Positions 18,377 through 26,445 are shown, counted from the first letter of the stretch. The stretch is 64,000 nucleotides of DNA from an uncultured Acidobacteriia bacterium (GCA_903907865.1 CAIVPR010000074.1:42938-106937), one strand, 5' to 3'. Numbers and translations are program-made. Notes: generated by a model from the letters alone, not told the origin.

Positions 18377-18610
18377 ATGATGACGATGTCCCTGCTCGCA
18401 ACGACGGCCAAGAATCTTGAGTTCGACTCCGAAAGGGCCGAGGCCGACTGGTACGTGAGCCTCGAAGGCAAAGAGCAGACGCGGCGTGAGTTTGAGAAGG
18501 CTCTCCGTGACGGGACGCTTTGTTTCTCTCGCGGATCAAACATGATTCGAACCGATCCGGCGGTGCTGGCGAGGCTAATTGAACAAGCCCGAGAAGCGAT
18601 CAGGACGTGA
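18377..18610 (+). CDS. Small hypothetical protein, 77 residues
   Basis: I do not recognise it. Charged helical protein (FDSERAEADWYVSLEGKEQ, RREFEKALRDG, DPAVLARLIEQAREAIRT). ATG codons at 18377, 18380 and 18386 are all possible starts and no strong Shine-Dalgarno is visible. It stops 18 bases before the convergent DUF5615 toxin gene. Size and helix content would fit an antitoxin, but no partner toxin on this strand supports that. Confidence 0.5.
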   Translation: MMTMSLLATTAKNLEFDSERAEADWYVSLEGKEQTRREFEKALRDGTLCFSRGSNMIRTDPAVLARLIEQAREAIRT

Positions 18611-18628
18611 TTGCAGGGACGGCCACTG

Positions 18629-18982
18629 TCATGAAAGCGGAAGGTATAGCACCCCGGCAGCCCAGTCCGCCTCATTGGAGCATTCGTCCAAGAGAAGAAT
18701 GTCCTCAATGGCGATGACTGCAGCCAGCCGGTCGGGTACCAGCAAGAGTTTGGCGCAAGCTCCTGCGCGCCGCAGTTGGATGCGCATCGCAGGAATGATC
18801 GTCGACAGATCGTGGGTCAGGACAGTCCGGGCATGGATTGTGGCCCAAGCGAGCATTTCAGGATCTTCGGCACCGGAGATCTCGGGGATATCCTGAACCC
18901 GCACAACATCGAAGGTTTTCTGCCGCCTCCGGATGCCGCGCAGGATTCCATTGTCGAAATTTTCGTCGGCGAGCCACTTCAC
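18629..18982 (-). CDS. DUF5615 PIN-like toxin
   Basis: 117 residues. N-terminal KWLADENFDNGILRGIRRR holds the DEN acidic motif of this PIN-like family, then VRVQDIP, ARTVLTHDLSTIIPAMRIQL with the HD acidic pair and DRLAAVIAIEDILLLDE. Predicted ribonuclease toxin. Start GTG 18982 overlaps the DUF433 stop (GTGA), which rules out the longer open frame upstream. It forms a toxin-antitoxin pair with the DUF433 gene and appears intact, unlike the copy at 32910. Confidence 0.82.
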   Translation of the reverse strand: MKWLADENFDNGILRGIRRRQKTFDVVRVQDIPEISGAEDPEMLAWATIHARTVLTHDLSTIIPAMRIQLRRAGACAKLLLVPDRLAAVIAIEDILLLDECSNEADWAAGVLYLPLS

Positions 18983-19299
18983 AGGCGGGCGCGGCGCTCC
19001 AATAGTCGATTCTTGAGCCCAACCGGCGACCACTCCGGGTGCTCGGCGAGAAGACGGGCCTCGCGGGCAGAACAGTCGTCGAGATACGCATCGAGTTCCG
19101 CACGATTCCTTAGGTAGTATGCGATGACTTGGTAGGCATCGGCCATCTCCAAGCTGGGAAACCTGCTGACTATGTCCTCTACCGTATCCCCTTGATGGAA
19201 CGCCCTCAGGACGGAGTCCAGCGTCACCCGGGTCTGCCCGACGCGGTAGACACCTTGGGTGTCCAACTGAAGGGGGACGGCTTCCATCACGGTCGGCAT
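18979..19299 (-). CDS. DUF433 antitoxin
   Basis: 106 residues. DUF433 pattern: YRVGQTRVTLDSVLRAFHQGDTVEDIVSRFPSLEMADAYQVIAYYLRN contains the short strand pair and the winged-helix-like SLEMADAYQVI segment, and a charged helical tail (ARLLAEHPEW, RLLERRARL) probably contacts the toxin. It is the first gene of the operon, with the toxin second and translationally coupled. A -10-like CACAAT preceded by TGA lies six bases before the ATG, so autoregulation at that site is plausible. Confidence 0.8.
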   Translation of the reverse strand: MPTVMEAVPLQLDTQGVYRVGQTRVTLDSVLRAFHQGDTVEDIVSRFPSLEMADAYQVIAYYLRNRAELDAYLDDCSAREARLLAEHPEWSPVGLKNRLLERRARL

Positions 19300-19305
19300 G
19301 TCTTG

Positions 19306-19311
19306 ATTGTG
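19306..19311 (-). promoter_or_regulatory. -10-like CACAAT for the DUF433/DUF5615 operon
   Basis: On the minus strand TGA-CACAAT ends six bases before ATG 19299 (extended -10 form TGn). No Shine-Dalgarno follows it. Confidence 0.35.
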
Positions 19312-19403
19312 TCACCGGAAGTGCGGGAGCGCAAGTCGGCGAACAGCCTCCTTGAGCGGCCCATCCGTCCAGTTGTGGACGAATGGGGGAGCATTCGACC
19401 CGC

Positions 19404-19409
19404 TATAAT
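19404..19409 (+). promoter_or_regulatory. Consensus -10 TATAAT for the ECF sigma gene
   Basis: A perfect TATAAT ends six bases before GTG 19416. If used, transcription would start at the GTG and the mRNA would be leaderless. No convincing -35 hexamer is present 15-19 bases upstream. Confidence 0.45.
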
Positions 19410-19415
19410 CGTCCG

Positions 19416-20402
19416 GTGGCCGCCACCCCCGACATCGCCAGTCTCGAAGTCCACCGCCCCGCCCTGACCGGCCATTGCTACCGGATGCTCGGGTCCGTGG
19501 TCGACGCCGACGACGCCGTGCAGGAAACCATGATCCGCGCATGGAGGAATCTCGACCAGTTCGACGGTCGGTCCACCCTGCGCACCTGGCTCTACCGCAT
19601 CGCGACCAACGTCTGCCTCGATGAACTGGCCCATCGGAAACGGCGCGAACGGCCCATCGGGCAAGGCTCGCCATCTTCCGGTGCACCGCCTCTCGACGCC
19701 CTGATCCAACGGCCACGCGAATACTGGATCGAGCCCATCCCCGACGCGCGAGCCATCCCGCCCGACGCCAGCCCCGCCGAGCAGGCCATCCTCCGCGAAA
19801 GCATCCGGCTCGCCTTCGTCGCCGCTCTCCAGAATCTGGCCCCGAAGCAGAGGGCCGCGCTGCTGCTGATGGAGGTGCTCGGCTGGTCCGCCGCCGAGGT
19901 CGCGGGAACGCTGGAAACCTCCGTCGCCAGTGTGAACAGCGCCCTGCAGCGGGCACGCTCGATCCTCGCCTGTCGCCATGACGCCACACCGGTATCGCTG
20001 TCGCAATCGCAACAAGAAATGCTGAAGCAATACGTCGACGCCTTCGAGCGCTACGACGTGGACCTCTTCGCAACCCTCCTCCGGGATGACGCAACCCTGT
20101 CCATGCCGCCTTATTCCCTCTGGATCCAAGGTCCCGACGAGATTCGGACTTGGATGCTGGGCGTCGGATGCGGATGCCGCGGTTCCCGGTTGGTGCCCAC
20201 CGCGGCGTGCGGTTCCCCAGCCTTCGGCCACTACCGGCCCGTCGAAACCGGCGGCTACAAGCCTTGGGCGATCATCGTGCTGGAAATCGACGGCGACCGG
20301 ATCGGGGCGATAAATTCGTTCCTCGATACGGAAACGCTTTTCCCGATCTTCGGCCTTCCCCTCGAACCAACTGCCGAAACTTTTTCCCGCGTCCAGCGAT
20401 GA
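19416..20402 (+). CDS. ECF sigma factor with C-terminal SnoaL-like domain
   Basis: 328 residues from GTG 19416. Region 2 ([31 protein letters not shown]...[20 protein letters not shown]) and region 4 ([44 protein letters not shown]) are complete, followed by a ~110-residue SnoaL-like domain ([28 protein letters not shown]). This is the architecture of the TIGR02960/ECF56-like group, whose extra domain modulates activity without a classical anti-sigma factor. An in-frame ATG at 19383 would add 11 residues; family starts and the TATAAT box favour the GTG. It is followed by the VOC-AHSA1 gene 44 bases downstream, a possible target or partner. Confidence 0.92.
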   Translation: MAATPDIASLEVHRPALTGHCYRMLGSVVDADDAVQETMIRAWRNLDQFDGRSTLRTWLYRIATNVCLDELAHRKRRERPIGQGSPSSGAPPLDALIQRPREYWIEPIPDARAIPPDASPAEQAILRESIRLAFVAALQNLAPKQRAALLLMEVLGWSAAEVAGTLETSVASVNSALQRARSILACRHDATPVSLSQSQQEMLKQYVDAFERYDVDLFATLLRDDATLSMPPYSLWIQGPDEIRTWMLGVGCGCRGSRLVPTAACGSPAFGHYRPVETGGYKPWAIIVLEIDGDRIGAINSFLDTETLFPIFGLPLEPTAETFSRVQR

Positions 20403-20446
20403 GTTTGGCTGGTGCCGCCAGTCTGAATCCTTGAAAGCTTCAAGCC

Positions 20447-21265
20447 ATGAAAAGCGTTACCCCCTACCTCCATTTCGACGGCAACTGCCGCCAGGCCATG
20501 TCCTTCTACCAAAAGTGCCTCGCAACCGAGCTCCAAATCATGCCGATGCCCGACGAGACCGGGCAGCCATCCTCGGCCCCCGACGCCAGAGTCATGCACA
20601 GCCAGTTGCAATACGGTGCCACGCCGATCCTGATGGCGACGGACGGCCGCCCCGGCAGCGCCCCGAAAGCGGGCAACTTCATGGTGTGCATCGACTGCGA
20701 CTCCACGGGTGAAATCGAGCGGCTCTTCGCGGCACTCAGCGAGGGCGGACAGATCGGGTTGCCCCTCTGTGACCAGCCGTGGGGTGGAAGGTTCGGCATG
20801 CTCACCGACCAGTTCGGCATCGAGTGGATGCTCAACTGTCAACTGTCGCCCTCCACCAAGATCACCGTGGAAACCAATATTGCCGCACCGATCGCGGAAG
20901 TCTGGCGAGCATGGACCACGCCGGAAGACATCGTACAGTGGAACGCCGCGTCCGACGATTGGCACACCACCAAGGCGGACGTGGACCTGCGTGTCGGCGG
21001 CACCTTTTCGTCGCGCATGGAGGCCAAGGACGGCAGCATGGGTTTCGACTTCGCTGGAACCTACAAGCGGGTCGTGGACCAGCGGTTGCTTGAGTGCTCC
21101 TTCGGAGACCGTATGCTGTTGGTCGAGTTCGTGCCCGGCCCGGATGGCGTGACCGTGCGCGAAACGTTCGATGCCGAGTCGACCTACACGCTCGAGCAGC
21201 AGCGCGATGGCTGGCAGTCAATCCTCGACAACTTCGCGAGGCACGTCCAGAAGTCCAAAGCGTAA
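20447..21265 (+). CDS. Fusion of PhnB-like VOC domain and AHSA1/SRPBCC domain
   Basis: 272 residues. Residues 1-135 are a PhnB-type VOC domain (MKSVTPYLHFDGNCRQAMSFYQKCL, GRFGMLTDQFGIEWMLNC). Residues 140-270 are an AHSA1/START-like SRPBCC domain (ITVETNIAAPIAEVWRAWTTPEDIVQWNAASDDWHTT, GWQSILDNFARHV). Both types are often separate genes next to ECF sigma factors with SnoaL tails; here they form one polypeptide, and the sigma gene is immediately upstream. Substrate unknown. There is no Met at the domain junction in the right frame, so this is a true fusion rather than two overlapping genes. Confidence 0.88.
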   Translation: MKSVTPYLHFDGNCRQAMSFYQKCLATELQIMPMPDETGQPSSAPDARVMHSQLQYGATPILMATDGRPGSAPKAGNFMVCIDCDSTGEIERLFAALSEGGQIGLPLCDQPWGGRFGMLTDQFGIEWMLNCQLSPSTKITVETNIAAPIAEVWRAWTTPEDIVQWNAASDDWHTTKADVDLRVGGTFSSRMEAKDGSMGFDFAGTYKRVVDQRLLECSFGDRMLLVEFVPGPDGVTVRETFDAESTYTLEQQRDGWQSILDNFARHVQKSKA

Positions 21266-21277
21266 GCCGCAATCGAT

Positions 21278-21304
21278 ACCGGCGGAGCGGACGTCCCCGC
21301 CGGT
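21278..21304 (+). terminator. Hairpin after the VOC-AHSA1 gene
   Basis: ACCGGCGG (21278-21285) pairs perfectly with CCGCCGGT (21297-21304) across an 11-base loop, 13 bases after the stop. There is no T-run, so if it terminates transcription it is not a classical intrinsic terminator. Confidence 0.4.
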
Positions 21305-21403
21305 TCCGATCTCACTGCACCGCGCGCACGTGAAGCCACCAGAACATGGGACTCCCGCACGCTTGAGTGCTCATGCCCAGCCCCGATGGCATCATAAATA
21401 GAG

Positions 21404-22933
21404 ATGCACTTTCTCCAGAGCAGTCTTGTCCAATTGATCACCCAGACGGCCACGAACCTGCCGCCCGATGTACGCGCCGCAATGGCCACCGCCGGCCTCG
21501 GCGAAAAGCCCAACACCCAGGCCTCGCAGGCGTTGAACATCATCTACTCCAACGTCGACATGGCCGCCGAGGACGAAGGTCCCATCTGCCAGGACACCGG
21601 CATGCCGACCTTCTACGTGCACACGCCCGTCGGCGTCAACCAACTGGAGATCAAGAAGGCCATCAAGGCAGCCGTCGCCGAAGCCACCAAGCTCGGCAAA
21701 CTGCGTCCCAACTCGGTCGATTCCCTCACCGGTACCAACAGCGGCGACAACCTCGGTCCCGGCACCCCGGTCATCCACTTCGAGCAGTGGGAGGAGAACG
21801 AAATCGAGGTCAAGCTGGTCCTGAAGGGCGGCGGCTGCGAGAACAAGAACATCCAATACTCGCTCCCGATGAATCTAGAACACTTGGGCCGCGCCGACCG
21901 CAACATCGAAGGCGTCCGCAAATGCCTGCTCCACGCCGTCTGGCAGGCGCAGGGCCAGGGCTGCGCGCCCGGTGCCCTCGGCGTCTGCATCGGCAGCGAC
22001 CGTGGACACGGCTACGACGTCGCCAAGCAGCAGTTGTTCCGCACCTTGGACGACGTGAACTCCGACCCGGTCCTCGCAGAACTAGAAGCGCGCGTGATGC
22101 GCGAGGCCAACACGCTGGGCGTCGGCGCGATGGGTTTCGGGGGCCAGGTTTCGCTCATCGGTTGCAAGGTGGCGGCGGCCAACCGTCTGCCCGCCAGCTT
22201 CTTCGTTTCGGTGGCGTATGAGTGCTGGGCCTTCCGCCGCCTCGGCGTCCGTCTGGACCCGGCCGATGGCGCGATCTCGCAGTGGCTGTACCGCGACCCG
22301 TCGCGTCCTGTGGAAAAGATGGCGCAGACGGCCGGCTTCCCGCTGTCGGGCCGCGAGGTCGTGCTGACAGCACCTCTCACCGAGGAAGTCGTGCGTTCCC
22401 TGAAGGTGGGCGACGTTGTGGTGATCCGTGGCGAAATGTACACGGGCCGCGACCAAGTCCACGCCTATCTGATGAAGAATCCGCCGCCGGTCGATTTGAA
22501 TGGCGCGATCCTGTACCACTGCGGGCCGGTCATGATGAAGGAATCTACGCCGGACGGCGACAAATGGACCGTGAAGGCCGCCGGTCCCACCACCAGCATC
22601 CGCGAGGAGCCCTACCAGGCCGACGTGATCGGGCGCTACGGCGTCAAGGCTGTGATCGGCAAGGGTGGCATGGGTCCCAAGACCCTGGCCGCGCTGAAGG
22701 AGCATGGTGCCGTCTACTTGAACGGCATCGGCGGCGCCGCGCAGTTCTATGCGCGGACGGTCAAGGAGGTCTTGGACGTCAATCTGGTCGAATTCGGCAT
22801 CCCGGAAGCGATGTGGCACCTGCGGGTGTACGATTTCCCGGCCATCGTGACAATGGATTCGCACGGCAACAGCCTCCACGCGGACGTGCTGGCGGAAACC
22901 GGCACCGCGCTCGCCGGGCTCCAGGCCGCGTAA
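21404..22933 (+). CDS. fumA: Class I fumarate hydratase, single-chain
   Basis: 509 residues. Iron-sulfur hydratase interconverting fumarate and malate in the TCA cycle. The N-terminal alpha-type domain has GPICQDTGMPTFYV and GTNSGDNLGPGTPVIHFE, with KGGGCENKN and CAPGALGVCIGSDRG supplying cluster cysteines. The C-terminal beta-type domain has LTAPLTEEVVRSLKVGDVVVIRGEMYTGRDQVH, GPTTSIREEPY and IGKGGMGPKTLAALKEHGAVYLNGIGGAAQFYA. Both domains are in one chain as in FumA/FumB. L-tartrate dehydratase is the close alternative. ATG 21404 has no strong Shine-Dalgarno; the 138-base gap upstream probably holds its promoter. Confidence 0.93.
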   Translation: MHFLQSSLVQLITQTATNLPPDVRAAMATAGLGEKPNTQASQALNIIYSNVDMAAEDEGPICQDTGMPTFYVHTPVGVNQLEIKKAIKAAVAEATKLGKLRPNSVDSLTGTNSGDNLGPGTPVIHFEQWEENEIEVKLVLKGGGCENKNIQYSLPMNLEHLGRADRNIEGVRKCLLHAVWQAQGQGCAPGALGVCIGSDRGHGYDVAKQQLFRTLDDVNSDPVLAELEARVMREANTLGVGAMGFGGQVSLIGCKVAAANRLPASFFVSVAYECWAFRRLGVRLDPADGAISQWLYRDPSRPVEKMAQTAGFPLSGREVVLTAPLTEEVVRSLKVGDVVVIRGEMYTGRDQVHAYLMKNPPPVDLNGAILYHCGPVMMKESTPDGDKWTVKAAGPTTSIREEPYQADVIGRYGVKAVIGKGGMGPKTLAALKEHGAVYLNGIGGAAQFYARTVKEVLDVNLVEFGIPEAMWHLRVYDFPAIVTMDSHGNSLHADVLAETGTALAGLQAA

Positions 22934-22945
22934 ACGCTCCGGCGC

Positions 22946-22974
22946 GTGACTCGCGCGTGCCGCCAGGGTATACT
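22946..22974 (+). promoter_or_regulatory. Promoter for tRNA-Phe
   Basis: GTGACT (22946-22951, four of six bases of TTGACA) and TATACT (22969-22974) are 17 bases apart and about 57 bases upstream of the mature tRNA. Predicted transcription start is near 22981. Confidence 0.5.
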
Positions 22975-22979
22975 GGAAT

Positions 22980-23015
22980 TTCCGTCGGCGATTGTGCGGT
23001 TCCTTGCCGACGGAA
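22980..23015 (+). repeat. 10-bp inverted repeat in the tRNA leader
   Basis: TTCCGTCGGC (22980-22989) and GCCGACGGAA (23006-23015) are perfect complements around a 16-base loop. It lies between the -10 box and the tRNA 5' end, so it would form in the precursor. It could also be the end signal of fumarase transcription. Confidence 0.6.
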
Positions 23016-23030
23016 CTTTCCACCCGGAAT

Positions 23031-23106
<76 letters not shown>

Positions 23107-23136
23107 CATCCTTTAAACTCTCCTCAAGCTGCTAGA

Positions 23137-23286
23137 TCAAAAGGACTCGATTTCGTCGGCTACGTCCAAGATCGGCTTTCCGTTCCTCGTTATGGGCATC
23201 CCCCAAGTGTCTGAGTGGCTCCATCCTTGCGCTTGGGCGTCTTCACTCCTCAAGGCGGCGCGGCGTTCCGAGAAGCTCTCGATCAC
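23137..23286 (-). CDS. Small frame, 49 residues, possible gene fragment
   Basis: Starts at GTG 23286 and ends at TGA 23137. The text (MIESFSERRAALRSEDAQA, GWSHSDTWGMPITRNGKP, ILDVADEIESF) has the composition of a real protein. The frame remains open a few codons upstream (SKDTWF) to a stop. I do not know the family. It sits 31 bases inside the left edge of the tRNA-Phe island and may be the end of a gene cut by rearrangement. Confidence 0.35.
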   Translation of the reverse strand: MIESFSERRAALRSEDAQAQGWSHSDTWGMPITRNGKPILDVADEIESF

Positions 23287-23764
23287 GAACCACGTATCCT
23301 TCGATGGTCATGTCTGAATCTGCGGGCGTGCAGATTCTTTGGAGGGCTGCTGGGGTGGCCTCGCCAAGAACGCGCCGAGGGGCTGTTTTGGGGTCGTGGC
23401 TGGACGTTTTTCAACGGGCAATATTTTCGATCTTCCGTCGACCTACTTGCATGGCGGCTCGGGAAGGCGGGCTGTATGGGGCCCGTATGGCGAGACCATC
23501 GTCGATGGGCGACACCAACAGGTTTCACCCATCCATTCGCCGTGCGTGATTCCCCTTCGTGAAGTCACCATATGGGGCGGTAGAGATCGAGTTCAAGCGA
23601 AGAGTGGTTTATGTGGTAAGATCCTCTTGGCGGGGTGCTGGTGGCGCCGGGCGTCTCGAAATTCTCGGAGTAATGCTCGCCTAATCACCGGGCCAGACGG
23701 ATTAGGGACTACTTTTCGGGTCGAACCGAAACCGCCGCCATTCCAAATCACGGAGAAAAACGGG
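23287..23764. other. No convincing gene in this part of the island
   Basis: Several short frames exist on both strands, but none has a recognisable domain, a good start signal or consistent codon use. GC content drops in the second half. It is probably decayed island DNA. Confidence 0.5.
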
Positions 23765-23938
23765 ATGGGTACGGCAAAGAGAGAGCTGGAACGGCAGCAT
23801 GACCAACTTAGGGTCGCCGCAGGGATTGCCCTCAATGCTGGGGTGCTAAAGGAATGTGAGCCGGCCTCCGCCAACTACTCCCGACCCTTGTCAAGATCCA
23901 GCGGAGTGTTGAGCGCTCGTCGGGAAAGCGGGCTCTGA
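23765..23938 (+). CDS. Truncated small island protein (GTAKRELERQ type)
   Basis: 57 residues from ATG 23765, with GGAG eight bases upstream. The first ~32 residues (MGTAKRELERQHDQLRVAAG, ALNAGVLKECE) look like the start of a ~90-residue family I recall from restriction or defence islands. After KECE the text turns Ser/Arg-rich (SANYSRPLSRSSGVLSARR) and no longer resembles that family, so the gene appears truncated by a frameshift or junction. Function unknown. Confidence 0.45.
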   Translation: MGTAKRELERQHDQLRVAAGIALNAGVLKECEPASANYSRPLSRSSGVLSARRESGL

Positions 23939-24015
23939 GTTGGTCCAATTCGATGCCGCTATGCCCTTCGTCGGCGTCACACCTGCCTGGCCAAACATCG
24001 TGGAAAGGATTTGAT

Positions 24016-24981
24016 TTGACACTCAGAAGCCATACGCTCGAGGTGTTGGCTGAAATGGTCGTCGGGGATCACACGGCTTTCCCGTATCGCTCAAGCTCCT
24101 ACATTACGTCCTTTTTCCGCCGTTGCGAACTTGACTACGCTCACGACGGATCAACTAGGAAACGGTGGGCTAACCAAGTCTTACAAGAGCTGAATGTTGG
24201 CTCCTCGCCCGCGCCCGACATGCCTGCATCCGCCATCCTTCGAATTGTTAGTGAGCTGTTTGAGCCTGACGATTTTGATCGCGCCAAGGAATTGAAGAGC
24301 CGGGACGAAGCTTTGGCGGCAATCAATAAGCTCTTCGAGCGTGAAGGGCTTGTAGCGTATTTCGACAACAGGGGACGTTGCTTCGTTCGAAACACAGGGT
24401 CGGGCAGCAGCTCCGCCATACTTCGCGAGACAAGGCCATTGTCTCGTGAAGAGCTAGCTGCACGAACGAAGGTTGCCGCGTTTTTGGATAACGCGAGCGA
24501 GGATGAGTTCACGGAAAGACTTCTCGTTCCCCTGTTCCAACGACTCGGCTTTCATAGGGTGAGCGCCGCTGGGCACAAGGAAAAGACTTTGGAGTTTGGT
24601 AAAGACCTTTGGATGAAGTATCAGCTCCCCACCGGTCATTGGCTGTACTTCTGCGCACAGGTGAAGCGAGACAAGATCGACGCTGGTGGAACTGGCGGCG
24701 GCAATAACGTGGCGAATGTGCTCACGCAAGTCAAAATGGCGATCGATCACCCAATCTTCGACCCAGATGCCAATCGCAAGGTCCTGCTCGATCACATGTT
24801 CGTGATAGCCGGAGGCGAAATTACGCGGGCCGCCCGCACGTGGCTCGTCGAACAGCTCGATGCTGGACAAAGACGACACATTATTTTCATGGACCGAGAG
24901 GAATTCCTGGACCAAAGCTCGCGTATCTTGTTTGACCTCGAATTGACCGAGCGGGCAGGCATTGATGATTTCCCGTTCTAG
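24016..24981 (+). CDS. Mrr-like PD-(D/E)xK nuclease
   Basis: 321 residues from TTG 24016, which has AAAGGA six bases upstream; the open frame starts earlier at 23953 but that part reads as non-coding. The N-terminal ~150 residues are helical (LEVLAEMVVG, YITSFFRRCELDYAHDG) and may recognise the target. The C-terminal half has FTERLLVPLFQRLGFHRVSAA, then FGKDLW (D about residue 197) and FCAQVKRDK (Q-V-K about 214-216), the D...QxK arrangement of Mrr-type restriction nucleases. A helical region follows (VLTQVKMAIDHPIF). It is the main cargo of the tRNA-Phe island and probably cleaves foreign DNA or acts as a suicide effector. It is convergent with the next gene, 35 bases apart. Confidence 0.7.
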   Translation: MTLRSHTLEVLAEMVVGDHTAFPYRSSSYITSFFRRCELDYAHDGSTRKRWANQVLQELNVGSSPAPDMPASAILRIVSELFEPDDFDRAKELKSRDEALAAINKLFEREGLVAYFDNRGRCFVRNTGSGSSSAILRETRPLSREELAARTKVAAFLDNASEDEFTERLLVPLFQRLGFHRVSAAGHKEKTLEFGKDLWMKYQLPTGHWLYFCAQVKRDKIDAGGTGGGNNVANVLTQVKMAIDHPIFDPDANRKVLLDHMFVIAGGEITRAARTWLVEQLDAGQRRHIIFMDREEFLDQSSRILFDLELTERAGIDDFPF

Positions 24982-25016
24982 CCGCTATTGTCCTCGCGAC
25001 TCGACGCCAAGAAACG

Positions 25017-25817
25017 TCAAAAGGGAATGTCGTCAGGGTCAAGGCCGGACGGCACAAAGGCCGTGGGCCTTGCGGCTGACTTCTTGGGACGGCGAATGAC
25101 AAACAGGTCTTCGTGTCTTTCGATCCATTGCCATGCCTTATCTGTTAGATAAATCACGTCGTACTTCTCGTGCTCATCCCTGTCTTCCTTGATCTCGATA
25201 TACCCACGGCTCATCAATCGGCGGATTCCAAGAGAAACGCCTACGCCTGTGAATACTTTTTCAGCCTCGGTCCTGACAGCAAACACGCTGATAGCGCCAC
25301 CAGGCACCGAAATGCTTCCTGCAACCTCTGCGAGAACAAACAGCTCGGGCTGTGACAACCCTTCGATCGTGGAGACTTGTTCTTGCGCCTCGATCTGACG
25401 CAAGGTCTCACCCTTGTCCAATACCGCCTTTAGTCGGGCGGCCAATGAACTTTTCAGAGTCTCGAAGTCGCTTGGTGCATCGGCAGCGTAGGGAATTATG
25501 GCTCGATGCTGAATGTCAAATGGGTATCGGTTCTCGGGCCGTTCCTTCGAACAGACCATAACGACGGGACGAGACGAAGCAAAGGCAAAGCCCAATTCAT
25601 ACCAAACGTTGGGGTTATCGGTGGTTATGTCGGCCAAGCAGACAGCCGCGTTTCGAATCCCTTCTTCGATTGCATCAATTGGCACGTCCACGCCGGGATC
25701 CCGGTCCACCCGGTATGCGTCAAGACAGGCGGCTTCGATTGCTGGCTTGTAGACATCAGAGAACCGTTTGTCAAACTTCCCGGAATCAAATGGTTGAATG
25801 ACGAAACAGGTTGGCAT
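25017..25817 (-). CDS. Nucleoside 2-deoxyribosyltransferase/TIR-like protein with C-terminal helical domain
   Basis: 266 residues. N-terminal ~130: CFVIQPFDSGKFDKRF opening, then CLADITTDNPNVWYELGFAFASSRPVV (60-86) with the conserved Glu at 74. This is the fold shared by nucleoside deoxyribosyltransferases and TIR/SLOG-like NAD-processing domains. Residues ~145-250 read as a winged-helix domain (GLSQPELFVLAEVAGSI, GIRRLMSRGYIEI, VIYLTDKAWQWIERH). It may sense a nucleotide or degrade NAD while binding DNA. As cargo of a tRNA island beside a nuclease, a defence role is likely but unproven. Some relatives are annotated only as hypothetical. Confidence 0.65.
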   Translation of the reverse strand: MPTCFVIQPFDSGKFDKRFSDVYKPAIEAACLDAYRVDRDPGVDVPIDAIEEGIRNAAVCLADITTDNPNVWYELGFAFASSRPVVMVCSKERPENRYPFDIQHRAIIPYAADAPSDFETLKSSLAARLKAVLDKGETLRQIEAQEQVSTIEGLSQPELFVLAEVAGSISVPGGAISVFAVRTEAEKVFTGVGVSLGIRRLMSRGYIEIKEDRDEHEKYDVIYLTDKAWQWIERHEDLFVIRRPKKSAARPTAFVPSGLDPDDIPF

Positions 25818-25904
25818 GAATCTAGTACTTTATCATCGTAGGCTTCGTATAGCGCAGCCCGCACTCAAAACGACACTCTCCCCTTCCATCCCTCCCCCTC
25901 TTCG

Positions 25905-26036
25905 ACCGATCTGCCACCCCTGCTTTTGGCAGAAAACGCGGAACTGGGCGCGCTGGTTGTCTAATTCCTGACGCTTGCGCGGGCCGCTGCCGGTGCCGTC
26001 GCGCCGGTCGGCACGGGTAGAATAGCCGAGGTAGCG
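25905..26036 (-). pseudogene. N-terminal fragment of a serine recombinase
   Basis: Minus-strand text RYLGYSTRADRRDG and QELDNQRAQFRVFCQKQGWQI matches the start of the resolvase domain (Tyr-x-x-x-Ser-Thr with catalytic Ser, then the DNQ..QLR.FC..GW.I helix and strand). Only about 45 residues remain; the rest of the catalytic domain and the DNA-binding part are absent. It lies 160 bases inside the right attachment repeat, where an integration gene is expected. Serine recombinases rarely use tRNA genes, so it may be unrelated to the insertion. Confidence 0.5.
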
Positions 26037-26197
26037 GGCGGCGTGTTTCGTGGCGCTTGGCTTGGTCGTAAGGGCGGGTGATTCGTGGGCGGGGTGGTGA
26101 GCGTGTGGGCTCTCATGCTGCACACTCCCCGATTTCAAGTCTGGGATAGAGACAATGCCGGTGATCGCGAACGGTGAACAGGCCCGAATGCCATTCT

Positions 26198-26216
26198 ATC
26201 CCGTCTCTGGCCACCA
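26198..26216 (+). repeat. Right attachment repeat of the tRNA-Phe island
   Basis: ATCCCGTCTCTGGCCACCA, an exact 19-base copy of the tRNA-Phe 3' end at 23088-23106. There is no tRNA upstream of it here, so it is a site duplication and not a second gene. Confidence 0.85.
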
Positions 26217-26226
26217 TCTCCCCTTT

Positions 26227-26433
26227 TTATTCCTTCTTGTCCGGCGGCGTGTACACCCAAGCGTATTTGTGCGCCGGTCGTTCCGTGCCCGCAGTCGCCG
26301 GAGCTGCTTCGCACTTCGCGTTGTCGGCTACCGTGCCAGTCTCGTCTACGCACCTCCGAGCAGCAGGGTGCGACTCCCCGCATCCAACCATCGACAACCC
26401 GAATCCAACCACCGCTGCTACGAAAAATCGCAT
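26227..26433 (-). CDS. Small lipoprotein, 68 residues
   Basis: MRFFVAAVVGFGLSMVGCGE is a lipoprotein signal with lipobox LSMVGC-like before Cys18. The mature part is short and has two further Cys (RRCVDETG, AKCEAAP) and a YAWVYTPPDKKE tail. Anchored to a membrane; function unknown. A longer frame runs upstream through the divergent nuclease gene, but TGT-TATAGT six bases before this ATG supports the short form. The stop lies 10 bases outside the island's right repeat, so this is host DNA. Confidence 0.65.
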   Translation of the reverse strand: MRFFVAAVVGFGLSMVGCGESHPAARRCVDETGTVADNAKCEAAPATAGTERPAHKYAWVYTPPDKKE

Positions 26434-26439
26434 GGTCGT

Positions 26440-26445
26440 ACTATA
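26440..26445 (-). promoter_or_regulatory. Extended -10 (TGT-TATAGT) for the small lipoprotein gene
   Basis: On the minus strand TATAGT ends six bases before ATG 26433 and is preceded by TGT, an extended -10 form. The predicted mRNA is leaderless. Confidence 0.45.

Noticed and set aside
19281..20231. Long minus-strand frame over the ECF sigma gene
   Set aside because: Sigma regions 2 and 4 on the plus strand are clear. The opposite frame has no domain.
26198..26216. Second tRNA-Phe gene
   Set aside because: Only the last 19 bases match; acceptor 5' half, D-arm and anticodon arm are absent.
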